Part shown: one piece after another, positions 18,143-26,656 of the stretch
How the letters are laid out: the number at the start of each line of letters is the position of its first letter
Numbering within the stretch: the first letter of the stretch is position 1
Assembly (NCBI GenBank): GCA_030147945.1
Contig: JASBUL010000093.1
Location: 1 to 36,724 of the forward strand
DNA: 36,724 nt
Source: Oceanococcus sp.
Lineage (GTDB): Bacteria > Pseudomonadota > Gammaproteobacteria > Nevskiales > Oceanococcaceae
Reading direction: 5' to 3'
Notes under the pieces: generated by a model
Databases searched by the model: none
Told to the model about the DNA's origin: nothing
Seen by the model: only the letters and a program-made list of their open reading frames with translations
Made by a program: the position numbers and the translations under genes

Positions 18143-19092
18143 CGGCGGATTTCGGCCAGCACCACATCGCTGGCCGCTTGCGCATTGACCCTGTCGCGTC
18201 GCGCCTGCACAAACAGTTCCCGCAGGTAACGCAGCGGGTGTTGCAGTGGCACCAGCAAAGCGCGGCGGCGATGCAGATACCAGCGCGGCCCCTGGTAAAC
18301 GATGCACAGGGCCATGCGCGCGCGCGCGGTCAGCGACAGCGCCGGTGGCATGTACAACTGTGCCTCGCCCTTGATCTGCCGGGCCAGCGCTGCAAGTGCG
18401 TGCTGGTTCCAGCGCGTCATGTGGTGAGGGGGGTGATTCAGCGGGTCGAACCACTGTGATTCGTAGAACATCGGCGAGTAGGGCACGCTGACAAAAATGC
18501 GTCCGTCCGGACCGGCCCAGCGGTTCATGTCGACGATCATGCTCAGTGGGTCGGCCACGTGCTCCAGGCAGTGGAAAGCTACGACGAAATCGAAGGTTCG
18601 ATGCGTCAATGCGCTGGCTGCCTGCTGCGGGGTCAGGCATTCGATGCCCTGGGCGCGGAGCTTGGCCGCCGCATCTTCGGACCGTTCGATGGCGGTGGCC
18701 TGCGCGCCATATTCGGTCTTGAGCTGATTCAGAAAGAAACCGGCGCCTGCGCCCAGCTCCAGCACCCGGCACTGGCCGTGACGGCGCACATGCTCGGACA
18801 CCTGACGGGCCACCTCGCCCCATTCCCAGCGTTCGCCCGGGTAGTACTCCTGAACCCGGTCCAGCCACTCGTAGAAGGCATCGGCGGCAGGCTCAGGCGG
18901 ATCTGAGAACTCCAGTTCGCATTGCGTGCAGCGCAGCAGGGTGTAGTCGGCAATCTGCACATCGGAGGGGACGCGCGATTCGGTGTAGTCGGCCAGGGCT
19001 GTGCCGACAAAGTCGCCGGGCAGTTCGCGGACAAGACGCGAGGGGCTCCGGCACACCGGGCAGCCAGGGAATGTGGGATGATCGCTTGTCAC
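18139..19092 (-). CDS. SAM-dependent methyltransferase with N-terminal zinc-ribbon-like cysteines
   Basis: A 317-residue protein of the Methyltransf_23 type. Two CxxC pairs at 11-14 (CPVC) and 55-58 (CTQC) form a likely zinc-binding lead, seen in many sugar C- and O-methyltransferases of glycan loci. Motif I is VLELGAGAGFF (110-120), followed by the acidic residue in AIERSE and the HCLEHVADP motif. The C-terminal 90 residues are basic and hydrophobic, possibly peripheral to the membrane. It lies alone on the minus strand, with its stop sharing CTAG with the previous plus gene, and diverges from a GT8 glycosyltransferase. C-methylation of a keto-sugar or O-methylation are both possible. Confidence 0.83.
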   Translation of the reverse strand: MTSDHPTFPGCPVCRSPSRLVRELPGDFVGTALADYTESRVPSDVQIADYTLLRCTQCELEFSDPPEPAADAFYEWLDRVQEYYPGERWEWGEVARQVSEHVRRHGQCRVLELGAGAGFFLNQLKTEYGAQATAIERSEDAAAKLRAQGIECLTPQQAASALTHRTFDFVVAFHCLEHVADPLSMIVDMNRWAGPDGRIFVSVPYSPMFYESQWFDPLNHPPHHMTRWNQHALAALARQIKGEAQLYMPPALSLTARARMALCIVYQGPRWYLHRRRALLVPLQHPLRYLRELFVQARRDRVNAQAASDVVLAEIRR

Positions 19093-19117
19093 GTATTGAA
19101 CCGCGGGACGACGCCCG

Positions 19118-19145
19118 TTGTGGCCGAAAAATCAGAGTCTACAAT
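19118..19145 (+). promoter_or_regulatory. Candidate promoter before the GT8 pair
   Basis: TTGTGG (19118-19123) and TACAAT (19140-19145) are 16 nt apart. The -10 matches 5 of 6 bases and the -35 matches 3 of 6. Transcription would begin near 19152, which is also the first candidate start codon. The message would then be leaderless, or translation would begin at the in-frame ATG 19188. Confidence 0.33.
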
Positions 19146-19151
19146 ACAAGA

Positions 19152-20096
19152 ATGACCGCTCCGTCCGAACGCCATACCGGCACGCCCATGCACATCGTCT
19201 GCGCGGCCGACCAGAACTACATCGCGCACACCGCGACCATGCTGCATTCGCTGTGGACGGCGCATCCCAGGGTCTCGATTCATGTGCATTTCATGCATGC
19301 GCCGGAGCTGCCCATGGCGCTGCGTCAGCGGCTTGATGGGATGGTGCGCAAGCTGGGAATGACCCTGCACTGGGTGGTGGTCGAGGATCAGCTGATGGCC
19401 GGCCTGAGTGGCCAGGGGTATATCCCGCCGGTGGTCTGGTACCGGATTTTCATGCCGCGTCTGTTGCCCGATCTGGACCGCGTGATCTATCTCGACAGCG
19501 ACGTGCTGGTGGTCGATTCACTGCTGCCGCTGTGGCAGCTTGATCTGGCCGACAACTACTTTGCCGCAGTCACCAACGCGGTGCCTGACTACTTTGCTCA
19601 CCGCGCTGAGGAACTCGGCCTGCCAGGGCCCGGCAGCTACTTCAATGCCGGCGTTGCGGTGTGGAATCTGGCCGCGTTACGCGGCACCGCATTCATCGAC
19701 GAGGTGCTGGACTGCTGGCACCAGCATCGCGATGAGTTGCGCTGGCTGGAGCAGGACATCCTCAACCGGCTTTACCATCAGCGTCGGCTGCCTTTGCACC
19801 CACGCTGGAACTGCCAGAACGGGATTTACTACGGCAGCTGGGGTGTGCAGCTGTTTGCGCCGAACGAGGTGAGCGAGGCGCTTGAGACGCCGGCCATCAT
19901 CCATTTTGAAGGTGGTGTGTGGGCCAAGCCGTGGCACTTGCTGTCGCCACACCCCTTGCGCGGCCTGTACTGGAAGCATCGCCGCCAGACCCCGTGGCCG
20001 AAATGCTTGCCGGAAGGCATCACGGCGATCAATCTGGTTAAAAAGGTGTTGCCGATGTCCTGGCAGCAGTGGATTCGGCGCAGGTTGAAGCGATGA
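19152..20096 (+). CDS. Family 8 glycosyltransferase
   Basis: A 314-residue GT8 enzyme (LgtC/WaaJ-like, retaining, usually UDP-Gal or UDP-Glc). The metal-binding DxD is Asp115-Ser-Asp117 in YLDSDVL. FNAGV (164-168), QDILN (201-205) and the C-terminal HFEGGVWAKPW (251-261), which is the GT8 HxxGxxKPW signature, are all in place. A basic amphipathic tail (from about 298, ending RRRLKR) probably docks on the membrane. The start is uncertain: ATG 19152 lies at the predicted transcription start, while ATG 19188 begins directly at MHIVCAAD, the first strand of the family. It is followed by a second GT8 through an ATGA overlap. Confidence 0.9.
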   Translation: MTAPSERHTGTPMHIVCAADQNYIAHTATMLHSLWTAHPRVSIHVHFMHAPELPMALRQRLDGMVRKLGMTLHWVVVEDQLMAGLSGQGYIPPVVWYRIFMPRLLPDLDRVIYLDSDVLVVDSLLPLWQLDLADNYFAAVTNAVPDYFAHRAEELGLPGPGSYFNAGVAVWNLAALRGTAFIDEVLDCWHQHRDELRWLEQDILNRLYHQRRLPLHPRWNCQNGIYYGSWGVQLFAPNEVSEALETPAIIHFEGGVWAKPWHLLSPHPLRGLYWKHRRQTPWPKCLPEGITAINLVKKVLPMSWQQWIRRRLKR

Positions 20097-21064
20097 TGCA
20101 TGTGGCCTGTGGGGCCAACGCGGCGTACATGCCGTACGTGGCCGCGATGCTGCACTCGCTCCTGGCGCAGCCACGCCGCATGCCGCTGACCGTGCATTTC
20201 ATGCATGACGCACAGCTGCCCGAAGCTGAGCTTGAGCGCTTGCGCGAGATGGTGCTGGGCTGCGGCGCAGAGGGCTGGCAAAGCCATTGCATCGGCACCG
20301 AGCAGTTGCAGATGTTTCCGCCGAACCGGCGTTTTGGGCGCGAAGCCTGGTATCGCACCTTGTTGCCGCAACTGCTGGCTGACCAGGACAAGGTGCTGTA
20401 CCTGGACGCCGACACCATTGTGCGTCGCTCGATCGAGCCGCTCTGGTCCACCGGCCTCAGTGACGTCACGCTGGCGGCGGTGGTCAACCCGCTGTACCGA
20501 TTCATGGATGACGGATTTCAGCGCGCGCTGGGTATTCACCGGGCGCAGGACTATTTCAATTCGGGCGTGTTGCTGATGAATCTGCAACGCTGGCGTGCAC
20601 GCAAGACCGACGCGGCCCTGCAGGCGTTTATTCGCGATCATGCCGAGCAGCAGAACTGGCCGGACCAGAACGCGCTCAACGCGGTGCTGAAGGGAGAGTG
20701 GCTGATGCTTGAGCCGATCTGGAACGCGCAGAACATCTATTTCGATCTGCCTGCCAGGCAATTGCCGATCAGCGCGCGGCAGTGGCGTGAGGTGCGAGAT
20801 AATCCGGCCATCGTGCATTTCATCGCGCCGTTCAAGCCGTGGGATTATCTGTGCAAGCATCCCTATCGCGCGGATTATTTTCGGCATTCGGCACAGACAC
20901 CGTGGGCCGGACACGCGATTCACGGCAAGAGCATGACGAACCGGCTGCTACGGCTGCTGCCGCAGCCATTCATGTGGATGTTTACCCAGGTGTTCCTGCG
21001 CCGGTTGCGTAAGCGCTTCAGGCTGGCGTGGCGCCATCGGCGGCTGGCCGAACTCTGGCAATAA
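20093..21064 (+). CDS. Family 8 glycosyltransferase (second of tandem pair)
   Basis: A 323-residue GT8 enzyme related to the one just before it. The metal site is Asp105-Ala-Asp107 in YLDADTI. FNSGV (155-159), DQNALN (191-196) and HFIAPFKPW (242-250), a shortened HxxGxxKPW without the glycine, follow. The tail (about 285-323) is basic and hydrophobic, typical of membrane-associated LPS glycosyltransferases. ATG 20093 overlaps the previous stop as ATGA; a second ATG follows immediately at 20096. The last 47 bp overlap the 3' end of the convergent methyltransferase gene. Donor and linkage are unknown; tandem GT8s commonly add successive hexoses. Confidence 0.9.
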   Translation: MMHVACGANAAYMPYVAAMLHSLLAQPRRMPLTVHFMHDAQLPEAELERLREMVLGCGAEGWQSHCIGTEQLQMFPPNRRFGREAWYRTLLPQLLADQDKVLYLDADTIVRRSIEPLWSTGLSDVTLAAVVNPLYRFMDDGFQRALGIHRAQDYFNSGVLLMNLQRWRARKTDAALQAFIRDHAEQQNWPDQNALNAVLKGEWLMLEPIWNAQNIYFDLPARQLPISARQWREVRDNPAIVHFIAPFKPWDYLCKHPYRADYFRHSAQTPWAGHAIHGKSMTNRLLRLLPQPFMWMFTQVFLRRLRKRFRLAWRHRRLAELWQ

Positions 21065-21770
21065 CCAGGAAGAACGTGGCGTTGCGCAGCTTTTGCTGGG
21101 GCGCATAGAGTCGGTCGCTCAGCACCATCAGCGGCTGAATGACGGCGTGTAGCAGTGGCCGCAGCAGTCGCGGCAGACGATGGCTGGTCACGTCCTGCAG
21201 CATCTGCAGTGCCGTTGGCAGGCCGCCGCAGACCCCTTCGATATGCTCGATTTCGAAGCCGGCGGACTCCAGGCTGCGTTGCAGCCCCATATGGGTCCAG
21301 CGCCAGTAGTCGTAGGGGCAGGGGTGGAACACGAAGGTGCCGTGGGTGGTCAGCAGCAGGCGCCCTTTAGCTTTGAGGACGCGTCGGCATTCGTCGAGAT
21401 AAAGTGCAGGGCTTTCAACGTGCTCCAGAACCTGGGTGGAAAACACCAGATCGAACTGTGCGTCGTCCACCGGCAGTGAGCCGTCGTCACGGATGGCGAT
21501 ATGCGCCTGACGGTTGTCGGGCAAATCGGCCCCGAGGTATTCGACCCGGTCGCCAAACAGGTCGCGGTGGCGCATGGTTGAGCAGCCGAAGTCGAGTATC
21601 GCGCTGTCGTCGGCGAGTTGGAGTTTTTCCACCGCCTGACGCAAGCTAGACTTGAGTTCACGAATCAGGTGGAAGTACTGATTGGTGATGCCGGGCTTTT
21701 CCGCCAGGGCAGGGTGATCCTCCGCCGCGGGCTGGGGCGCGTCTTGTGGATCCTCGACGGTTGCGGTCAT
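21018..21770 (-). CDS. SAM-dependent methyltransferase (paralogue of 17438-18142)
   Basis: A 250-residue Methyltransf_11-type enzyme. Motif I is ILDFGCSTMRHRD (58-70), then YLGADLPDN (78-86), QVLEHVESP (113-121) and RRVLKAKG (129-136). YDYWRWT (153-159) matches the same place in the enzyme at 17438-18142, and both share the LGADLP stretch, so they arose by duplication. The first 28 residues are acidic and look disordered. The 3' end overlaps the convergent GT8 gene by 47 bp, the largest overlap in the locus. It diverges from an acyltransferase gene across a gap holding a near-palindrome. Confidence 0.85.
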   Translation of the reverse strand: MTATVEDPQDAPQPAAEDHPALAEKPGITNQYFHLIRELKSSLRQAVEKLQLADDSAILDFGCSTMRHRDLFGDRVEYLGADLPDNRQAHIAIRDDGSLPVDDAQFDLVFSTQVLEHVESPALYLDECRRVLKAKGRLLLTTHGTFVFHPCPYDYWRWTHMGLQRSLESAGFEIEHIEGVCGGLPTALQMLQDVTSHRLPRLLRPLLHAVIQPLMVLSDRLYAPQQKLRNATFFLVIARVRPAADGATPA

Positions 21771-21811
21771 TTGAGCCTCTGCGCTGCGAGTGAGTCATGC
21801 CAAGGCTAACG

Positions 21812-21827
21812 ATAGCACCGGCGCTAT
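21812..21827. promoter_or_regulatory. Near-palindrome overlapping a -10-like element
   Basis: ATAGCACCGGCGCTAT pairs with itself at seven of eight positions, the only mismatch being A/C at the sixth. It lies in the gap between the divergent methyltransferase and acyltransferase genes. It overlaps TATAAG (21825-21830), a 5-of-6 match to a -10 element on the plus strand. This arrangement would suit a repressor operator; no regulator gene is in the window. Confidence 0.28.
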
Positions 21828-21882
21828 AAGAACAGCGAAACAGTCTGCAGGCGGTGGAGATGGGGAGTTGAGCAGTCGCGAG

Positions 21883-22890
21883 ATGCGTCCGCGACGTGAG
21901 TTTCACACGGTAACCTCGGTGCGGGGGCTTGCCTCGCTGGCGGTGTGTCTGTTTCACATGGCCCTGTGGGCTCACCTGATGCCACAGGGTTGGCTGCGGA
22001 CGATATTTTCCGGAGGCTGGTTGGGGCCTCATGTGTTTTTCATTGTGTCCGGCTTCGTGGTGCCATGGTCGCTGCATGTGGTGGGTTATCGCTGGCGCAT
22101 GTTTCCGGTTTATCTGGCCCGCCGTCTGGTCCGTCTGGATCCGCCCTACATTGCCACGATTGCCCTGGTGATCGTGCTTGAATGGCTGGGGGCCATGCTC
22201 GGTGTGCCCGGCGCCGACGGCCTGCGTTTCGAGTGGGCACGCCTGCTCAGTCATGTGGCCTATCTCACCGAATTCCTCGGCCAGGAATGGTACAACCCGG
22301 TGTTCTGGACGCTGGCTATCGAGTTTCAGTTCTATCTCTTGCTGGCGCTGGTTTTTCCCTTCATTGCCCATCGCCAGGGGGCGGTGCGCTGGCTGACCTA
22401 TGCACTGGGTCTGGCGGCCTTCCTGCCGACCATGGGGCAAAACCAGACGCTGTTGCTGAGTGGCTATCTGCCACTGTTCATGCTGGGCTTTGTGCTGTTC
22501 CAGTGGCATGCGGGCATCATCGGCCGGCTGGAACTGGGTTTGCTGAGTACGCCGCTGATTGTTCTGGCCAAGACCTACACGCCTTTGCTGGCGCCGCTGG
22601 CTCTGCTGGCGTTCCTGCTGATGCTGCGTGATCGCTGGCGTTGTCGTTTCACCGAATTTCTGGGGCGGATCTCCTACTCCCTGTACCTGATCCACATGCC
22701 CGTCGGGATTGCCTTTCAGCGTCTGGCCAAGCCCTATGCAGACTCCGATATGGAGAAATTTCTGGCAGTATGGCTATCTTTGGCCTTGTGCCTGATTGCG
22801 GCTTGGGTGTTCTATGTGGTTGTGGAGCGACCGGCGATTGCATGGGCCCGAAAAATTCCAATGAAAAGTGGGGCTGCGCACTCGGCTTAA
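21883..22890 (+). CDS. Acyltransferase family 3 (integral membrane O-acetyltransferase)
   Basis: A 335-residue protein with about ten transmembrane helices, predicted to O-acylate (often O-acetylate) the glycan. The N-terminal family signature is SVRGLASLAVCLFHMALW, with the Arg and His thought to contact the acyl donor. FFIVSGFVV follows, and a later LGRISYSLYLIHMP (about 257-270) is the typical final conserved block. It lacks a fused SGNH domain. ATG 21883 is preferred because it lies downstream of the -10-like TATAAG at 21825 and directly before the conserved region; a GTG at 21790 would add 31 polar residues. GGGGAG is 15 nt upstream, so the ribosome site is loose. Confidence 0.85.
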   Translation: MRPRREFHTVTSVRGLASLAVCLFHMALWAHLMPQGWLRTIFSGGWLGPHVFFIVSGFVVPWSLHVVGYRWRMFPVYLARRLVRLDPPYIATIALVIVLEWLGAMLGVPGADGLRFEWARLLSHVAYLTEFLGQEWYNPVFWTLAIEFQFYLLLALVFPFIAHRQGAVRWLTYALGLAAFLPTMGQNQTLLLSGYLPLFMLGFVLFQWHAGIIGRLELGLLSTPLIVLAKTYTPLLAPLALLAFLLMLRDRWRCRFTEFLGRISYSLYLIHMPVGIAFQRLAKPYADSDMEKFLAVWLSLALCLIAAWVFYVVVERPAIAWARKIPMKSGAAHSA

Positions 22891-22915
22891 ACCGCTACAG
22901 GGACAGTCGCGGCAT

Positions 22916-23941
22916 GTGTGGTGGGGTAGACACAAATTGAGATTGGTAAAACAGCTGTTGGCCCGACTGGGCCTGTCAGTCACGCGCTTGTCCGAACAGG
23001 ACCGTCGGTACTTGCTGGGTGGACACTGCACTGATGTGCCGCTGCCGCAGGGTGCACTGCAAACCTTGCGGGCTGACAATCCGCAACTCATCGAACTGCG
23101 CAGAGCCTACCGCGACAGCGGACTGGTGGTGACCAGGCATAGCCTTTGGGCTGATGAGACACTCAGTCAGGAACTTGAACTGCCGTGGTTTCGTGGTGAC
23201 AACGCCTATGTCTGGCAGTTGCGACAACTGCGCGCCCAGGCGCGCCTCAAGCAGTATCTGAATCTGCTGGACGTGCGTGAGCAGGACCACCTGAGTCTGC
23301 TCGACCAGCTTGGTGAGGATGGCCTGTTCGGATGCTGGACATTCGAGTACGCCAACACTCCGGCGGTCAGTCGTGACCTGCTCGACTCGGTGCGTGAGAT
23401 CAACTTCCTGGAGCGTCATCTGGGGCTGTCCGGTCGGCATGATCTGCGCGTGCTCGACATCGGTGCCGGTTACGGTCGGCTGGCTTACCGGATGTGCCAG
23501 GCCATGCCCAAGCTGGTTGCTTATGACTGCGTGGATGCGGTCGCGGAATCGACCTTTCTGTGCGATTACTACCTGAATTTTCGTGGCGTGACGCCGCGCG
23601 CCCGAAGCCTGCCGCTGACCCGCTTCGCCAGCAGCGCCGAGCACCCCGCGTACCAGCTTGCGGTCAATATTCACAGCTTTACCGAATGCACCCGTGAAAC
23701 CATAGTCTGGTGGCTGCAGCGCCTGGCGGAGCTTGAGGTCGAGCATCTGCTCATCGTGCCGAACGATGCGGATGGTCTGGTCAGCAGCGAGATCGACGGC
23801 AGCCGTATTGCCTGCGACGAGGATGTTGCAGCGGCGGGATTTGAACTGGTGGTGCGCGAGCCAGTCATCGCCAATGATGAGCTGCGCGAGCTGATCGGCG
23901 TTAACGATCACTTCTTCCTCTACCGGCGACGCGGCACATGA
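22916..23941 (+). CDS. Putative sugar O-methyltransferase
   Basis: A 341-residue protein that resembles the 'putative sugar O-methyltransferase' group of glycan loci. The first 175 residues are helical without a familiar motif. The SAM motif is VLDIGAGYGRLAYRM (179-193), followed by CVDAVAEST with the acidic residue. AVNIHSFTECT then occupies the active-site position, and the protein ends in a strand, HFFLYRR. Start choice is weak: GTG 22916 has AGGGA 12 nt upstream, TTG 22937 has GGGG 10 nt upstream, and GTG 22868 would overlap the previous gene. It overlaps the following GT2 gene by ATGA. Substrate inferred only from context. Confidence 0.72.
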   Translation: MWWGRHKLRLVKQLLARLGLSVTRLSEQDRRYLLGGHCTDVPLPQGALQTLRADNPQLIELRRAYRDSGLVVTRHSLWADETLSQELELPWFRGDNAYVWQLRQLRAQARLKQYLNLLDVREQDHLSLLDQLGEDGLFGCWTFEYANTPAVSRDLLDSVREINFLERHLGLSGRHDLRVLDIGAGYGRLAYRMCQAMPKLVAYDCVDAVAESTFLCDYYLNFRGVTPRARSLPLTRFASSAEHPAYQLAVNIHSFTECTRETIVWWLQRLAELEVEHLLIVPNDADGLVSSEIDGSRIACDEDVAAAGFELVVREPVIANDELRELIGVNDHFFLYRRRGT

Positions 23942-24924
23942 GCGAGTCGAAGCGTCTGCCGCGCATCAGCATCGTGATGCCCAGTTTCAATCAGGCCGGT
24001 TTTCTGGAAGCGGCACTGGATTCGATCTTGGGTCAGGACTATGCGCCCTTCCAGGTCATCGTGATGGATGGCAACTCCAGCGACGGTTCGCGTGACATCC
24101 TGGCCCGCTACGCACAGCGCTTTGAGCAGCTTGAGTGGGTCTCCGAACCTGACGATGGGCCTGCTGATGCGGTGAACAAAGGCTTGGCCCGCGTCCGTGG
24201 TGATGTGATCGGGATCATGAGTTCCGACGACATCTACTACGACGGTGTCTTTTCCGAGGTGGCCGCGCAGTTTCGCGATGATCCCGATTGCGGCTTCGTC
24301 TATGGCCATGTCGAGGGTGTGGCCACCGATGGCGAGGTGCTCTATACCCGCTACGTGCCGGCCTTCTCGTGGGAGGCGTTTTTCGGTTTGTCGATGTGTA
24401 TCCCGCAGGGCTCGATCTTCTTCCGCCACACGCTCGCACAACAGGTTGGCGGCTGGAACGGTGAGATCTACGGCTGCGATCTCGATTACTGGATGCGCTT
24501 GCTGTTTCACACTCGGGCGCGACGCATTGACCGGGTGCTGTCGGGCTGGCGACGTTACCCGGAGCAACGCACGCGTCCGGATCAGGCTCGCCGCATCTGG
24601 GATGATTACTGGCGCATGATTGATGAGTCGGAGGACCTGCGGCAGGCCGAGCCGCGGGTCCAGCGACTGGCCCAGGCGAGCAAGCATCTGCTGGCCATGC
24701 GCTTTCCGCCGCGGGCATCCTATTTCACGGTCTGGGCACATATGTGGCGGGGCTGGCGTCTGCACCCGCAGTTCTGGCGCTACAACCACTGGATGATGAT
24801 CGCCGCGGCCCTGATCCCCGGTTTCACCCGCCTGCGTCCGTTGTATCAGCGTCTCAAAGCCTTGTCCGGGCGCCAGCGCGCGGTGCGCTTCGCCCCTGTG
24901 GTCAGGCCCGGAGGCGGCTCATGA
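23938..24924 (+). CDS. Family 2 glycosyltransferase
   Basis: A 328-residue inverting GT2 enzyme with a GT-A fold. SIVMPSFNQAGFLEAALDSI (11-30) is the first strand and helix, VMDGNSSDGS (42-51) the nucleotide-binding turn, ADAVNKGLARVRGDVIG (76-92) follows, and SSDD (95-98) is the metal-binding motif. DLDYWMRL near 180 fits the catalytic ED/DxD-like region of this family. A C-terminal basic and aromatic region (from about 260) may dock it on the membrane. ATG 23938 overlaps the previous stop, and its own stop overlaps the next start. This variant of GT2 (PSFNQ, MDGxSxDGS) is common in O-antigen loci; donor unknown. Confidence 0.9.
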   Translation: MSESKRLPRISIVMPSFNQAGFLEAALDSILGQDYAPFQVIVMDGNSSDGSRDILARYAQRFEQLEWVSEPDDGPADAVNKGLARVRGDVIGIMSSDDIYYDGVFSEVAAQFRDDPDCGFVYGHVEGVATDGEVLYTRYVPAFSWEAFFGLSMCIPQGSIFFRHTLAQQVGGWNGEIYGCDLDYWMRLLFHTRARRIDRVLSGWRRYPEQRTRPDQARRIWDDYWRMIDESEDLRQAEPRVQRLAQASKHLLAMRFPPRASYFTVWAHMWRGWRLHPQFWRYNHWMMIAAALIPGFTRLRPLYQRLKALSGRQRAVRFAPVVRPGGGS

Positions 24925-25772
24925 ACCCGATGAGCGCGGTGCGTCTGGGGCTGCCAGCGGACACCCACCTGGGACGTGGGTTGCGTCTTCTCTACTGGCG
25001 CCTGCTGCCGCGCTCGCTCAAGGTTGTTCATCCGTGGGTTCTGAACGCGCTGGCGCAGGACAAGCCCGCCGTGCGTTTCGTCCAGGTCGGCTCGAATGAT
25101 GCAGGCTATGGTGATCCGCTGCGCTATCACATCCTGCACAGCGGTTGGCGTGGCCTGATGATCGAACCGTTGCCATTCGTGTATCAGCGGTTGCGCCAGC
25201 GCTACGCCGGAATGGACGGCCTGTGTTTCGAGAATGTGGCCATCGATCGCGAGCCCGGCGAGCGGGTGTTTTATCACCTGCGTCCTGACAGCGATCCGAG
25301 CCTGCCGCCGTGGTACGACCAGCTCGGCTCGTTTCTCAAGGACAATGTCCTCAAGCATGCCCCCGACCTGCCGGATATTGCCACGCGTCTGACCCAGACC
25401 GTGGTGCCCTGCATGTCCTTCCAGCAGGTTTGCGAGCGCAACGGTATCGAGCAGCTGGATGTGCTGCATATCGATGCCGAAGGCTACGATGCAGCCATAC
25501 TGGCAAGTGTGGATCTGGCCCGCTTTGCACCCGCGGTAGTGTTGTTCGAGCACAAGCATCTGAGCGCTGCGGACTATGCCGCGTGCCTGGACCAGCTGAC
25601 CTCAGCCGGCTATCTGTGCAACGCGGACAAGATCGACACGCTGGCGCTGCGGCGTGACGTGCTGTCGCGCAGCGAAACGCTTCAGCGGGCCTGGCAGCGC
25701 GCCCGGCGGCGGCTGCATGCAACGCCTGAGCAAGCTGTGGCAGGAGGGCGTGAATGCCGCAGGTCAGCGTAA
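24921..25772 (+). CDS. FkbM-family methyltransferase
   Basis: A 283-residue SAM-dependent O-methyltransferase of the FkbM family (PF05050). FVQVGSNDAGYGDP (53-66) is motif I, GLMIEPLP (78-85) carries the acidic SAM ligand, and VLHIDAEGYDAAIL (181-194) is the family's IDxEGxE/D signature. ATG 24921 forms an ATGA overlap with the GT2 gene; longer in-frame starts run through that gene and were rejected. Its end overlaps the next GT2 gene by 19 bp. FkbM enzymes methylate hydroxyls on sugars and polyketides, here most likely a residue added by the adjoining glycosyltransferases. Confidence 0.88.
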   Translation: MNPMSAVRLGLPADTHLGRGLRLLYWRLLPRSLKVVHPWVLNALAQDKPAVRFVQVGSNDAGYGDPLRYHILHSGWRGLMIEPLPFVYQRLRQRYAGMDGLCFENVAIDREPGERVFYHLRPDSDPSLPPWYDQLGSFLKDNVLKHAPDLPDIATRLTQTVVPCMSFQQVCERNGIEQLDVLHIDAEGYDAAILASVDLARFAPAVVLFEHKHLSAADYAACLDQLTSAGYLCNADKIDTLALRRDVLSRSETLQRAWQRARRRLHATPEQAVAGGRECRRSA

Positions 25773-26656
25773 TCCTGCCGACCCGCAATCGGGCCGCGAC
25801 GCTGGCCCGCGCGGTGCGTTCGGTGCTGGCACAGAGCTACCGTGATCTGGAGTTGCTGGTGGTCGATGACGGCTCCACTGACAACACTGCCGAGCTGCTG
25901 CAATGCTTCGACGATCCGCGATTGCGGGTGCTCAAGCACCCGCCACCGCATGGTGCGGCGGCGGCGCGCAACTTCGCGGCCGCTCAGGCGCGCGGCGAAT
26001 GGCTGGCCTTTCAGGACAGCGATGATGAATGGCTGGTCGACAAGCTGTACCGTCAGATGCGCGAAGTTGAGCGTGATCCGGCGGTTGATCTGCTGTGTTG
26101 CGGATACCTGATTCAGCCTCATGATGCGCAGCCGGTGCGGTACCAGGGGGCGGACACACGCATGCAGCGCGGTGAGTGGGGTGATGACAACATCGCCCGG
26201 TTCAGTTTCATCACCCCGACCTGGCTGCTGCGTCGCTGCGTGTTCGAGGCACTGCAAGGCTTCGATCAGCAGATGCCCAATCTGGAGGACTGGGAGTTCT
26301 CTTTCCGCCTTTACAAGCAGGCGCGTATCCGGGTGCTGAATGAACCGTTGGTGCTCAAACACGGTGCGCCAGACAGCCTCAACTGGGACGCCCGCGCGCG
26401 TCAGCAGAGCCTGCAGTTGATCCTGTCGCGCCACCGCGATCTGTGGGCCGGGCAACCGCAGGTCCGGGCCGGGCTGCTACGGGAGCTGGGCCACTGGTAC
26501 GCGCGCACCGGCGAGATGGGCGCTGCACGACAGCATTTCAGGGCGGCCTGGCAGGCCTGTCCGCGCTCATGGCGCAATCTGCTGACGCTGCTGGCGGCAT
26601 TGGGCGGGCATGCCGGCTATGCACTGCTGCAGCGTCTGCGTGGAGTGCGGGCATGA
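25754..26656 (+). CDS. Family 2 glycosyltransferase (tandem copy A)
   Basis: A 300-residue GT2 enzyme. VSVILPTRNRAATLARAVRS (4-23) opens the fold, LELLVVDDGSTDNT (32-45) binds the nucleotide, ARNFAAAQARGEWLAFQDSD (71-90) leads to the metal motif DSDDEW (88-93), and NLEDWEF (about 176-182) holds the ED catalytic motif. It is closely similar to the following gene in the SYRDLEL and LAFQDSDDEWL blocks, so the two look like a tandem duplication. The start lies 19 bp inside the FkbM gene, with GGAGGG upstream of ATG 25754. No membrane segment is evident. Donor and acceptor unknown. Confidence 0.9.
   Translation: MPQVSVILPTRNRAATLARAVRSVLAQSYRDLELLVVDDGSTDNTAELLQCFDDPRLRVLKHPPPHGAAAARNFAAAQARGEWLAFQDSDDEWLVDKLYRQMREVERDPAVDLLCCGYLIQPHDAQPVRYQGADTRMQRGEWGDDNIARFSFITPTWLLRRCVFEALQGFDQQMPNLEDWEFSFRLYKQARIRVLNEPLVLKHGAPDSLNWDARARQQSLQLILSRHRDLWAGQPQVRAGLLRELGHWYARTGEMGAARQHFRAAWQACPRSWRNLLTLLAALGGHAGYALLQRLRGVRA

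Noticed and set aside
17294..18868. Minus-strand open frame of over 500 codons opposite a methyltransferase and overlapping another
   Set aside because: Low-complexity Arg/Ala/Gly/Pro translation with no motif. The two methyltransferase genes in the same stretch have intact SAM-binding sites.
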